Both the position numbers and the translations under genes were made by a program. From assembly GCA_013368325.1 (NCBI GenBank), contig JAACJK010000111.1:925886-989885 (forward strand): a stretch of 64,000 nucleotides of DNA, given 5' to 3'. Under the pieces are notes generated by a model. The model saw nothing but the letters and a program-made list of their open reading frames with translations, did not search any database and was not told the origin of the DNA. This document shows positions 22,356-33,239 of the stretch, piece by piece. This DNA is from Ephemerocybe angulata. Its lineage: Eukaryota; Basidiomycota; Agaricomycetes; Agaricales; Psathyrellaceae. The number at the start of each line of letters is the position of its first letter. Position 1 is the stretch's first letter.

Positions 22356-24215
22356 ATGTCCTCCTCACAGCCCGACTCAACGGATGCCTCATCCACCGCT
22401 TCTCGAGACCGACTGTACGTAGGATAACCGAAGAAGCCTGTGGTACCTGACATCCTTTTCGTCACAACAGATTGTCGCTCTATAAGTCAATGAAAGGTGC
22501 GGCCCATTCGATCTGGTCGCGATGCAGTGGTACAAGGAACTAACCCTAAGTTTCCAGATGAAATAGACAATCTTGTAGATAATGACGCGAATTCTCAAAG
22601 GGCTCTGGTAGAAGTGAACTCGGATCTTTCGATTTCAAGGCGTGCCTATGCCAGTCTTGAGGCGGAGTACACCAACATGAAGGCAGAGAAGGAGAGGCTC
22701 GCGAAGGAGCGCGACGATTTGATGAACCAAATAAAGGTGTGTAGCTCACATACATCTACAGATCATGTAGTTGCCAACGCTCTGTCCGAAGCCCAACCGT
22801 ATCGTAGTTCTGGTAGATGGAGACGGGGCCATATTCGATCTTGACCTCATCAGTGAGGGGTTAAGCGGTGGCCACAAGGCGGCGTCAAAACTGTCCGAAA
22901 CGATCAAGAAACAGTATTCAAACCGGACCCACCTCGAATTATCGGTCCACGTCTTCCTGAATAAGCATGGCCTTGCAACGAAGTTCGCCCGTATCAAGAG
23001 AATGGATGCCAGAAACAAACTCAACGAATTCGTTGTTGGATTTAACCAGGCGTCGGAACGCTTTGTCATGGCCGATGTTGGATACGCTAAGGAGGGTGCA
23101 GATGCAAAGATAAAAGGTGTGCCCGGGATCCAATCCTTCCTATATATCTCCTCTTGACATGCTTGGACCAGCGTTTTTGGAAGCAGAAATCCGTCTGCCA
23201 CAAACAGAGACTGTAATTTTCGCAGGTACTTATCTCACAGCATCTTTCCTCGCCTGTGGCCGAATCTATTCTTACCCCACACAGGATGCCACGATAACGG
23301 ATATGTTACCGCCCTCCGATCCCATATCACCTCCGGTTTCGAGCACAAATTAACGCTCCTCCAGAGTTATGATGATTTTGCTGTTGGGATTAAGGACCTG
23401 AATCTGCCTGTGTTGGCCATCCCGGGGCTCTTCATTCGAGATAATCTTGATCTCCTGGAGACACCTGCAGCGCCCTACACGGACCTTCCCCCGCCATCGA
23501 CTCCATCTCCTGTTCCTCAACCACTGCCTACGCAGACCCCGCGGCACCGTGAGCGGAGCCGAAAGCGCGCAGATTCTAGGGCAGAGTCTGTTGCGTCAGG
23601 GTATGAGCAGCCCGGTGAGCAGGCAGGTCCTTCGAATGGGGAGAATGGCGGTGGCCTGCAGAACCCAACTGGTATGCAGATAAACCCGACGCTCGTGCGT
23701 AATCACTTCTCCCATCATATGAAGCGCTGCTAATTGTTGGTTCACCCCACAGCCTTTGCATGCCCGTACGTACCAGTTCACCGTTACCCTGTTCCTGACT
23801 GAATCTAGACGCATCAAAGAGAAACCCCAAATTTGTGTGAACCATTATCTTGTTCCTGGCGGGTGCAAGTTCCAGAGAGGCTGCAAATTTAGCCACTTCT
23901 ACGAACTCACCCCCTCCCAGCTGGACCAACTTCGTGCCAAGTCGAAAGGGTATCCGTGTACCAATATCTTGAAAGGTACGGGTACACACCAACTCCGGCC
24001 GAACCAAGTTGGCTGACATCCTATGTCATACAGGCCAAAAATGCCCCTTCGGCGAGTCCTGCATTTATGGGCACAAATGCCCCTATTTCGTGAAGTGCAA
24101 GTATAAGAAGGCTGGAAAGTGCAACTTCAAAGCAGGTGCGTTTTGCATTGCATGTTGTTGGAGGGCCTCCCTGACATCCCTGGTCCATGGTGCAGAGAGT
24201 ATGCATATCAATTGA
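22356..24215 (+). CDS. NYN/PIN-like (DUF7923-type) and CCCH zinc-finger protein
   Basis: The start MSSSQPDSTDASSTASRD is at 22356. Small exons then give a coiled-coil stretch (LEAEYTNMKAEKERLAKERDDLMNQIK). A Rossmann-like domain follows: NRIVVLVDGDGAIFDLDLI, GGHKAASKLSETI, FNQASERFVMADVGYAKEGADAKI, ETVIFAG-CHDNGYVTAL and LTLLQSY. The DGD.A.F start and the CHDNGY block fit a PIN/NYN-like nuclease fold. After a Pro/Ser-rich linker come CCCH fingers: C-x9-C-x5-C-x3-H (CVNHYLVPGGC..FSH) and a second Cys/His cluster (CPFGESCIYGHKC). The last exon is tiny (ESMHIN, stop 24213-24215). A role in RNA binding or RNA decay is likely from the domain pairing, but it is not shown here. The gene looks intact. 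Confidence 0.8.
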
Positions 24216-24492
24216 AGCGCAAATTTAAGACCGCCATTGAGGGTGGCTCGACCCCGACCGCTCATCGAGGTTGGGGGTCAGGTAAAGTAGTCGAAACGGA
24301 TCTCTCAGTTGTGTAAAGTGTTGGGGCTTCCATACCCGTCGGGTTTCTGTGAACTCTTGGTTTATTACGTCCATGGATTCTGGTCTTAAGCTCAGGGCTC
24401 GTGGCCCTTTCCCGTTTGAAGTTGTAAAACGAGTGTGTCTCTTCGGCACGTAAGTGTACCGTATGGTTGCAATGGGAATAAAGAGAGTGAGG

Positions 24493-26773
24493 TTATATAT
24501 CAGCGCCTTCCAACCACCGGTTGACGAGGTGCAAAGATTCAACTGGTTTGTCATACGGAGCCTGCACAAGACCGCCTTCAAGTTAGCCACCGCTCCACGA
24601 ATACAGTGAAAGATTGCACATACCAAATGTCCAGCGCCTGCGATGGTCACATACGTCAATCCACCATACGCCCTCGTTGACCCTGCTGTCTTCCCATCAA
24701 CAACCCAGTCCCTCAGCGGCTGCTTCCTGAACTCCTCGGCGCCACTCCATTCCATGTCCATTGTCCACCTCTCTCCCGCAACATGGTTACACGCCCAGTC
24801 ATTCTTTCCGATGTAGATGAGGAACTTGACGCCACGGTCTAGGAGGTTAGATATGTAGTGGTATGATGGGAAGGTCTCGTCGCGGTTGAAGAAGAATCGC
24901 CTCTCCACGTCGTCGTTGCAGGATTCGTATTTGGAAGAGAGAGAGGGATCGACGCCGATGAGTTCGCGGACCCACGAGCGGTCTAAGAATTCGCGGATAG
25001 CTCTACCGTATGACGAGGTTGGTTCACTAGAGAGAGAGGGATGAGGACAGCGATGGACGTACTTAGTGGCACGGTAGCATGACATTTCATCCCCGGACCC
25101 CCCGCATTTTCGGCTGATGTCGTACGGGTTCCAGTCTGTATCGAAGGAGGGTATATTGAACGCTGCCTCGCAGCGCGAAGAATCAATCGTGGCCTCTTAC
25201 CTGATGTGTAGAGGGGAGCTGTAATTTCGGAGTCACAGAAAGCGACGGCAGCGTCGCATTCAAAGCTATCAAATCTGTCAATGCAACCTTTTTTAAGACC
25301 TTTCAAGCATCTGGGTAGCTTGAAAGGGGAAGCGACGTTAGCACTCAAGGCCGAATTTGGTTGGAAGGGGTTGCGGGATGTTTGGATGGTCTCACTGTGA
25401 AGGGTTGATGTCACGGCGACGGGGACGTCGCATTTTTTGAGGGGGGAAGATGGAGGAGTGCCTTTTGGGCACTCCTCCGTCACATTAGATACATGAGGCC
25501 CATTAGTAAGGCAACCACACGATAGCCACATGTTCTGTCCTATATAGGCTGGCCCACATCTGTTTGTAGTAGCCAGGTCTACCTACGTGTTCATCATCTG
25601 TTCATCGTTCGAGGAGTTCCCCAGCGCTGTGCCCACTCGGGCCTCTCCAACGGCATGTCATAGTAGGACTCGTACACTCTGTAAAAGTCAACATAACCAT
25701 TTCCTGGAAGTTGAATTAGCTTTTGGCAGCATAGAGCCTGGCCATGGCAGTACGTACCGATCATGACGGAAGTCAAGTTTACAGGAGTGAGACCGTATTC
25801 CGCAAGGCGGGTGTTCTGGTCATAAATCGCGGCGGCATACGCGGGAAGGTACCTTCCTGCGTAGGACTCTCCAGATAGGTGGAAAGGTCGGCCTTGGAAC
25901 TGCTTGAAGTGCTCGAAGAACAAGTGGACGAATGCCGCGATATCCTTCGCGCCATCTTCCGTGGTGCTCTGCCACATTCCAGACATTTTACCAGAGAGTC
26001 GCTAGCGTGAGGCGAGGAAGAGCTACTCACCACAGTTTCTCCATGGTCCGCATAGGAGAAGCCCACGCCAACAGGCTGGTCAATAAAGACGACGTTGGCG
26101 CGAGTATTCCACGCTTCTGGGTGGAACTTTGTGTTGTTGTTATCGACGATACGGCACGGTCCTGGTGCGCATCGTCAGCACCAATGAAGGTCAAGTTCAC
26201 TGGCAACATGTGGTCGTGAAACGCTCGTATGCACCTAACTCTAAGAACAAGCCCAAACTGGATGAACACCCGGGACCTTTTGAGCGTTTAATATTAGTAG
26301 TTGACCATGGTAGGATACCCAGTGTCCAACGGACCTCCGTTCGCCCAAAGCATCACATCATCTTTGGCTGGGTCGTTTCGACTTTCAAAGAAGTAGAAAA
26401 AGAGACTCCGGGCTTCGACGTCAATGTAGCCAGTGTAGGCACTATTGCCGTCAGGGTGTATATTTGAAAGATCACAACGGGTCTTACTTGACCGTCTCGT
26501 CGCAGAAATTGGACTTCTTGATTCGTACACCGTGCTTCGGGAACATTGGGTGCTTTAAGGTAGTAAACTGCGTCTCCGAAAGGGCATTCAAGTCCTCAAA
26601 GGGGGTGAAGAGACCAGCATCGTAGCTCTCTCCTGTCATGTACAAATTCAACAAATTGCTCATAGCTGAGGGTAGCGCGAATACTCACCGAGCACAGCCT
26701 GGTTAGGACTCCAGGCTCGAGCGAAAGAGGGGAGGGAAAGGGTGCACAATCCCAGTAGATGGAGACTTTTCAT
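24493..26773 (-). CDS. Secreted serine carboxypeptidase (S10 family)
   Basis: The product has a signal peptide (MKSLHLLGLCTLSLPSFARA) and reads NAYTGYIDVEARSLFFYFFESRNDP, ANGGPGCSSSLGLFLELGPC and WNTRANVVFIDQPVGVGFSYAD. The nucleophile motif is GESYAGRYLP. The Asp region is LIYIGKNDWACN and the His region is GAGHLAPYDKPVESLHLVNRWLEGADI, so the catalytic triad is complete. The last exon ends at 24493-24495. At least nine short introns are needed and most junctions are unambiguous. The part from about 25620 to 25310 is not. After SYYDM the expected Cys-rich link to 'LPRCLKGLKKGCIDRFD' is poorly preserved. It contains a perfect hairpin, and only a fragment DVPVAVTST resembles the family. The gene is either intact with unusual splicing here or damaged. 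It is divergent from POL1. Confidence 0.8.
25452..25478. repeat. Perfect 11-bp inverted repeat (hairpin, 5-nt loop)
   Basis: GGAGGAGTGCC and its reverse complement are separated by TTTTG. The hairpin lies inside the poorly preserved segment of the carboxypeptidase gene. Confidence 0.8.
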
Positions 26774-27376
26774 GATAGGAAGGATAATAGATGGTTCCCA
26801 CCAAAATTAATGACGCTCCTCCACTTTATAGTCTGTTGTATTGTTTCCGATCTAGGCGCCGTATGGTCGCCAGAAAGTTGCCAACTCGGAGGAGATGCAG
26901 ACTCTTTGTGCCATTCTAGTTCCCAACGCGTGAAGCTTTTGGCGCACAGTACGCTGCGCAGCTCGCAGCACACACTAGGACTTCTATGTCAGCCTATTGA
27001 GCATCGAATGACATATGAGCACGACAACTTAGTAGCTGCTGCGGTCAGAACTCCTTCTGCTTCCACATGCAACCCTTGACCCTGATTTCGGAATGGCCTG
27101 GTAAGGCCAGAGATGTTAGAACGACGGGGTTTTTCTCGTATTGAGCACCAAGGGACGGTTAAATCTTCATCGTTTCATAGCAAAGACGACAAGATTGTAG
27201 GAGGGTAGCTGGCAGTCAAGGTCCGAAAGTAAGTAGGACTCAGGAGGAGGTGCGCCAGGAGTGTGTGAAATATATGTGACGTCGTCACGTGCCTGTCACA
27301 GTCTCGCGTCGCAGAACGAGGTCGCGTCCGACAGTGTCGATTCGCGCGACCACGACGACCGGCCGTTTCAGCGACG
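26774..27376. promoter_or_regulatory. Divergent intergenic region, carboxypeptidase / POL1
   Basis: This spacer of about 600 bases should hold two promoters. A TGACGTCGTCACGTG stretch at about 27277-27291 combines CRE-like and E-box-like cores on the POL1 side. No other gene is seen. Confidence 0.4.
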
Positions 27377-30300
27377 ATGAGCTCTCGGAATCGAGAAAGG
27401 TCTACGAAAAACAGTGCCCTGGAGGAGTTGAAGAGAACGAGGGCGGGAGGAAAGCGCGTTCTGAAGGTAAGTTCGTCCCCATTCCTTCAGTTTGTGTTCT
27501 CATGATTTGCAGGAGGACGATGGACAGATATATGACGAGATTTCTGAGGCCCAGTACAAGAAGGTAGTGCGAAATAGGCTTATGAGAGATGACTTCGTTG
27601 TCGAGGACGGTGCTGGGGACTCCGGATACGTCGACAATGGTCAGGATGACTGGATGGAGGAGGAGGACGCGTCTGGGGAAGAGTCGGATCGCGAAGCGCG
27701 GAAAGCTGGTCAGTACGGCGCTCAGCGCAATCTCTGGCGGTGACTGAATTATATCCACAGCAAAGAAAGCAGCAAAGGCAAAGGCCTTAAAGGCCAAGCC
27801 CCAGCCAGCACCAGCTCCAGTAGCGCCTTCCATCAATGCATACCGTCCAAAGGTATCCGCCGAGCAAGAAGACGACTTTATGGCCAATCTTCTCGGTGCC
27901 TTGGACAGTGCACCCGCCCCAGCTCCACCGAAGCCATCCCGAAAGCGCAAGACCTCGCCTGAACTCTCCTCCCCCGTCACTTCCTCGCCCGAAGGCGCCA
28001 CTGCACCTTACGACGACGAGGACTTCTTCAGCCCGAAGAAGAGGCCAAGAACAAATGGAACAAGCGAGGCGGGAATGACGCCCACCATAGACCGGATGGC
28101 CGACTTCAACTTCAACACGGATTCCGATGGACCGACTGAGGAGATTGACTATGACAGTTTCTTCGAGGACGATATCGACATGGATGTTGACGAGAATGGG
28201 GACTTCAAGGTTAAGCCAGAACCAGAGGATATCGGACTTCCTAAGCCCAAAGCCCGGCCTGCTGCGCCTGCAAAGAAGAAGGAGGAGAAGATGGAGGAGG
28301 AGGAAGAAGTGAAGCCAAAGTGGTTGTCGGTTCACGAGTCATTGAACGTCGCAAAGGAGGAGGACATTATTGGCTCGACACACTCGAGCTCCTCGAAGAG
28401 CAGCAACATCGACGCCCTGGAGCCTGATGGTTCTCTTCGATTCTTCTGGCTCGACTATCTGGAGCACGACGGGAAACTCTATCTGGTCGGCAAACTCAAG
28501 GACAAGAAAACTGGGGTGTGGGTGTCGTGCTGCGTCACCATCGAGGGACTCCAACGCAATCTATACGCCCTTCCCCGGGAACGACGAGCAGAAATGGATG
28601 AGGACGGCGAAGAGGTGGAAGGTGATATAATCCCTGACGAAGAAGACGTCTATAACGACTTCGACATGATTCGCAAAAAGATGAAGATTAAGACCTTCAA
28701 GGCCAAGTTTGTCGAGAGAGGTTATGCTTTCGGCGAGAAGGACATTCCTCGAGGAAAGGCCAAGTGGCTCAAGATCGTCTACCCTTTTACCGGTGAGTCG
28801 TTCCAATTACCTGAAGTAATACTTCGCTGACATTTCACAGAGCCCCTTGTACCAATGGGCGCATGCAGCCCAAACATCTCCAGGGTCCTCGGCACCAATA
28901 CAAGCGCATTTGAACTCTTCGTCTTGAAGCGAAAGATCATGGGTCCATGCTGGCTAGAGATTAAGAACCCCCACGTCGAATTCAAAGGAGTACGCATCTG
29001 GTCTTGCTACCGAGAACCAAACACTAATTGAAACAGGTATCGTGGTGCCGATTTGAAGCCACGGTTTCGAACCCGAAGGATATCAACCCACTCTCTGACC
29101 TGGAAGATCAATCGAGAGAAGTCCCCCCTCTGACCGTGATGAGTCTGAGCGTCCGCACAATCATCAACCATCACGAAAACAAGCGTGAAGTCGTCTGCGC
29201 TTCGGCACGAACATGGCACAACAGTATGTCTACCCTTATTGATATGGACAACCACCCTAACCGACATTTCCAGTTCAACTCGAAGATGTAACCCCTCCCG
29301 AGCAGTTGCCGTGTGTCGTGCATACTTTTATTCGGCCACTTGATCGTTTCCCTCCCGATTTCGAGGTGCAGGCCAAGGCAAACACTCGAGGAACAATATC
29401 TCCCATGGCTAACGAACGCATGTTATTGAGCACGCTATTGAGTAAGTTCTGTCGTGGTCCGAGTGATTCTCCCCGCTGACAGTATGGCCCCAGACTCTAT
29501 TAACAGAGCCGATCCTGACTTCATTGTGGGCCATGAGTTCTCTGGCACTGCTCTGGACGTCCTATTGCATCGTATGCGAGATTTGAAGGTCGATCATTGG
29601 TCGCGCATGGGTCGCTTCCGACGATCCAAGTGGCCCAACATCGGAAAGCAAGGATCCAACGTCAAGTTCCTCAACGGAAGACTGCTTTGTGATTTAGCTT
29701 CCGACGGCGCAAAGGTTCGTGCTCCAAACACTGCCATTCTCGCAACGCGCCGCTCAATGAGTTCTATCAGAGCATGATCTCTTCGACAACCTGGTCGTTG
29801 ACCGAGATGTGTACCACGCATCTCGGCTTGGAACGCAAGGACATCGACCCAGACGACACGGCGAACTACCTGGATGGAAGCTTGTCACATCCAGGGAAGA
29901 TGCTGGAATTCGTCCGTCATTGTGAAATGGACGCGCATTACCAGATGGCAATCGCGTCGAAGGTGCAAATCATGCCTCTCACGAAGCAGTTGACTAATCT
30001 TGCTGGAAACGCTTGGTACGTCCGTTTCTCTGGATAGTCAGGGCCTAGCCGATGACCAGGTATCGTGATCCAGGAACAAGACCCTGAACGGAGGTCGTGC
30101 CGAGCGAAATGAGTACATTTTACTTCACGAGTTCCATCGCCTCAAGTACATCCCTCCCGACAAGACGTTCGGCAAAAAAGCAGCTCCTAAGGTCGTTGTT
30201 GAAGAGGATGAGGGTGGAGACGGCACGAAGAAGGCCGGCACCAAGGCCAAGCGAGATAAATACAAGGGCGGTTTGGTTTTCGAACCTAAGAGAGGTTTGT

Positions 30301-32555
30301 GGGACAAGTATATTTTGGTCATGGACTTCAACTCGCTATATCCCTCTATCATCCAAGAATTTAACATCGACTTTACGACCGTCGATCCCCAGGATGATGA
30401 AGAGGTGAGCTTCTTATACAGCCCAGGGTCTACAGGATCTGATTCCTTTCAGGATGGAGATGACAAAATCCCTGAACCCCCTTCATCGGACGTGCCACAA
30501 GGTGTTCTTCCTCGCCTTATCGCTACCCTTGTCAGTCGTCGTCGACAGGTCAAGTCGCTGATGAAAGACAAATCCGCGACACCGGCCAGGATCATGCAGG
30601 TACGTTAGATTCGTGCTCCCAAAGATTACGAAGCTCTTAATTATGGTTTCTGCTTTGGTAGTGGGACATCAAGCAGCAAGCTCTAAAGCTTACTGCTAAC
30701 AGTATGTACGGCTGTTTGGGCTTCGAATACTCTCGCTTCTACGCACGACCCCTCGCCGCCCTTACCACCTTCAAAGGCCGAGAGATTCTCACTCACACAA
30801 GGGAACTCGCCGAGAGCTTAAACCTCGACGTCGTGTATGGTGATACCGATTCCGTCTTCGTCAACTCTGGTGTCACGGACCTTGCCGAAGCCCTCAAGAT
30901 TTCGGCCATGTTCAAGAAGGCTGTCAACGACAGGTACAGGCTGCTCGAGATCGACTTGGACGGAGTCTTCCAGCGCTTGTTGCTGTTGCAGAAGAAGAAG
31001 TACGCGGCGATCAAGGTGGAGGATGGGACGAGGACGAGTACTGAGGTTAAAGGGCTTGATATGAAGAGGAGAGAATACTGCGTGCTGTCCAAGAACGTTT
31101 CACAGTGAGTGCTTCCTTGTATCGTTGAGGTGAATGTCCCTGATTCGTTGCATCAGATATGTACTTGACCGAGTCCTTTCTGGGGACAGCACTGAGGATG
31201 TGGTCGAGAGCATCCACGAATATTTGACGACAATCTCACAAAACATCAGAAGTGGGATGATTAAGCTCGAAGACTTTATCATCAATAAGGCATGTTTATT
31301 TGCCATTTGTTGTAAAGAAGGCTTTCTCATCCTCTCCCTCCTCTAGCGTCTCGGAAAGAACCCTGAAGACTATCCTGATGCGAAGTCACAGCCACATGTA
31401 CAGGTTGCGATGAGGATGAAGGCCAAAGGTGGGACTGCGCGTGCAGGTGTCGTGGTGCCCTACATCTTTTGTATCGGGGAGGGAGAAGAGACCGCGAAGA
31501 GCGCTCAGGCGGACCGGGCTAAACATCCAGACGAGATTCGACGGTCGGATGGACAGATGAAGATTGGTAGGTCGTTGAGGTTACGCTGTGCCGTGTCGAG
31601 GCGCTGATGCTGTTCTGCTAGATTACGAGTTCTACCTCGCAAACCAGATCCTTCCTCCCATCGAGCGTTTGTGTGATCCGATCGAGGGAACAGACCGTGC
31701 TCGCCTGGCGGAGTGCCTTGGACTTGATCCCAACCGATACAGGAGCATAACGGCGTCCGAAGAGAAGGCATTCTTTGCCCTCGACTCCCAGATGTCAGAT
31801 GCGATGCGGTACAAGGACGCCGCGCCGCTTCGAGTACGGTGCAAGTCGTGTCAAGCAACCATCGACTTCCCTCTCATTCAGGACCGTACTGTAAGTTCGA
31901 AAGCCACGAGATCATCCCTCTTATTATTTCCTGAACCTGACCAACGTACCCTCGGTTTAGAAACCCTTCCTCAGGAACCAAGGATTTACATGCTTGTCGT
32001 GCGAGAAGGCGATCTCCTTCATCAGCGTCCAGCTACAGATGGAAAGCCAGATCCGGGAATATATTGGCAAGTACTACGAAGGATGGACGATTTGCGATGA
32101 TCCCACGTGTAATAACCGGTCGCGGAGCATGGGTGTCTATGGTAAACGATGCTTGAAGGCACCCTCAGGCTGCAAAGGAAAGGTTGCTTTCGAGGTTAGT
32201 ATAACTCACCATTGATCATCGTCGCACGGACCCGAACTGACTCGACCTTCACCCGAAAGTACTCTGACACGCAGCTGTACAACCAGCTGCGATACTTTGG
32301 ATACCTTTTCGATGGTGAAAAGGCTATCAAAGCCGTCAAGAGCTCGTCCGCTGAAGGTATGCTCCTTTTTACTCCTCACCTTTGGAGTATACGCACTAAT
32401 ATCTTCTCTCTCACACAGAGGAGATCATTGCTTTGGTTGGCAACAATGCAAAGCATCTCACATCGCTTCGCGATTGTGTTGAAAAGCACCTTGAACACTG
32501 TGGTCGACGATGGGTCGACTTGCCCGCTATTTTCTCTGTCCTCAAGCTTGCTTGA
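27377..32555 (+). CDS. POL1: DNA polymerase alpha catalytic subunit
   Basis: This is the catalytic subunit of the polymerase alpha-primase complex, which extends RNA primers at replication starts. [20 protein letters not shown] (27377) opens the conserved N-terminal region with [33 protein letters not shown] and [10 protein letters not shown]. The B-family core follows: exonuclease-domain remnant, motif [19 protein letters not shown] (about 30320), motif [28 protein letters not shown] (about 30690), and motif [11 protein letters not shown] (about 30832). The C-terminus keeps both cysteine clusters. The first has [12 protein letters not shown] and CLSCEK. The second has [10 protein letters not shown], then [10 protein letters not shown]. 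It ends [18 protein letters not shown] at 32553-32555. About fifteen short introns interrupt it. All motifs are intact, so it is a normal essential gene. Confidence 0.95.
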
Positions 32556-33239
32556 TTTATCCGTCGTGCTGTTTCATGCTGGGGACGTCATCTTTATCCG
32601 AGGCCCGTGCTCCGCCACCGCTTTCACTTTACCCTTGCGCTCTTCTATTTATTGGATTTCTAAACCATGTACTCTAGCTTTGGAGGTATCTCCCTTCTCT
32701 CTCTATACACTATTTCTCCTCTGAAAGAAATAGCGTCCCGATTTGCATTGGTTTCGACCGTATCGTAGGCTTTGTTGGCAAATGGAGAGTGGGCGCTTAT
32801 TTGGTGACCCATGAAAGGAGCGTTCGTATCGAAGATTGGGTGGCTTCCACTAGAGACTCCTTATATCTTTGTGCTTTAGCTGTTGGCCAGAATGTGAGAC
32901 TGTCGGGAATGTCCCCATCGCTAGTCCTCGCGTGGAGGGGAGAAAGGGAACGGGCGCTTAAAACAGATCTCGCGATTGGGGGTAATAAACGTGCAGCTGA
33001 GATTCTCATTTGGCTTGGAGACACGCGACTGACTTTCAAGTTGGCTTGGGCTACTTGCCGCCTTTTTTCTGGTCTTTCGACACACTGGGCGGTAGATGGC
33101 TGGCAATCCCTTCGGCATCAGTATAGCTGCCTGCAAATCAAGTTCCCTGTAGTAGCCTGTCAGCTATTAGTGGAAGCTCTTGTCTCTTGATCACCGCTAT
33201 CCACTACATAAGTCAGGTTTGTTGACTCCGTCCACCATC
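32556..33239. other. Intergenic, POL1 3' end to NACHT start
   Basis: No gene is seen. An open frame at 32789-33190 has no motif and no family resemblance. Confidence 0.4.

Noticed and set aside
32789..33190. Open frame of 133 codons between POL1 and the NACHT gene
   Set aside because: It has no recognisable motif or family, and no splice or start support.
33180..33239. Upstream extension of the NACHT frame
   Set aside because: The extension begins at a TTG. The first ATG is at 33240 and opens a typical N-terminus.
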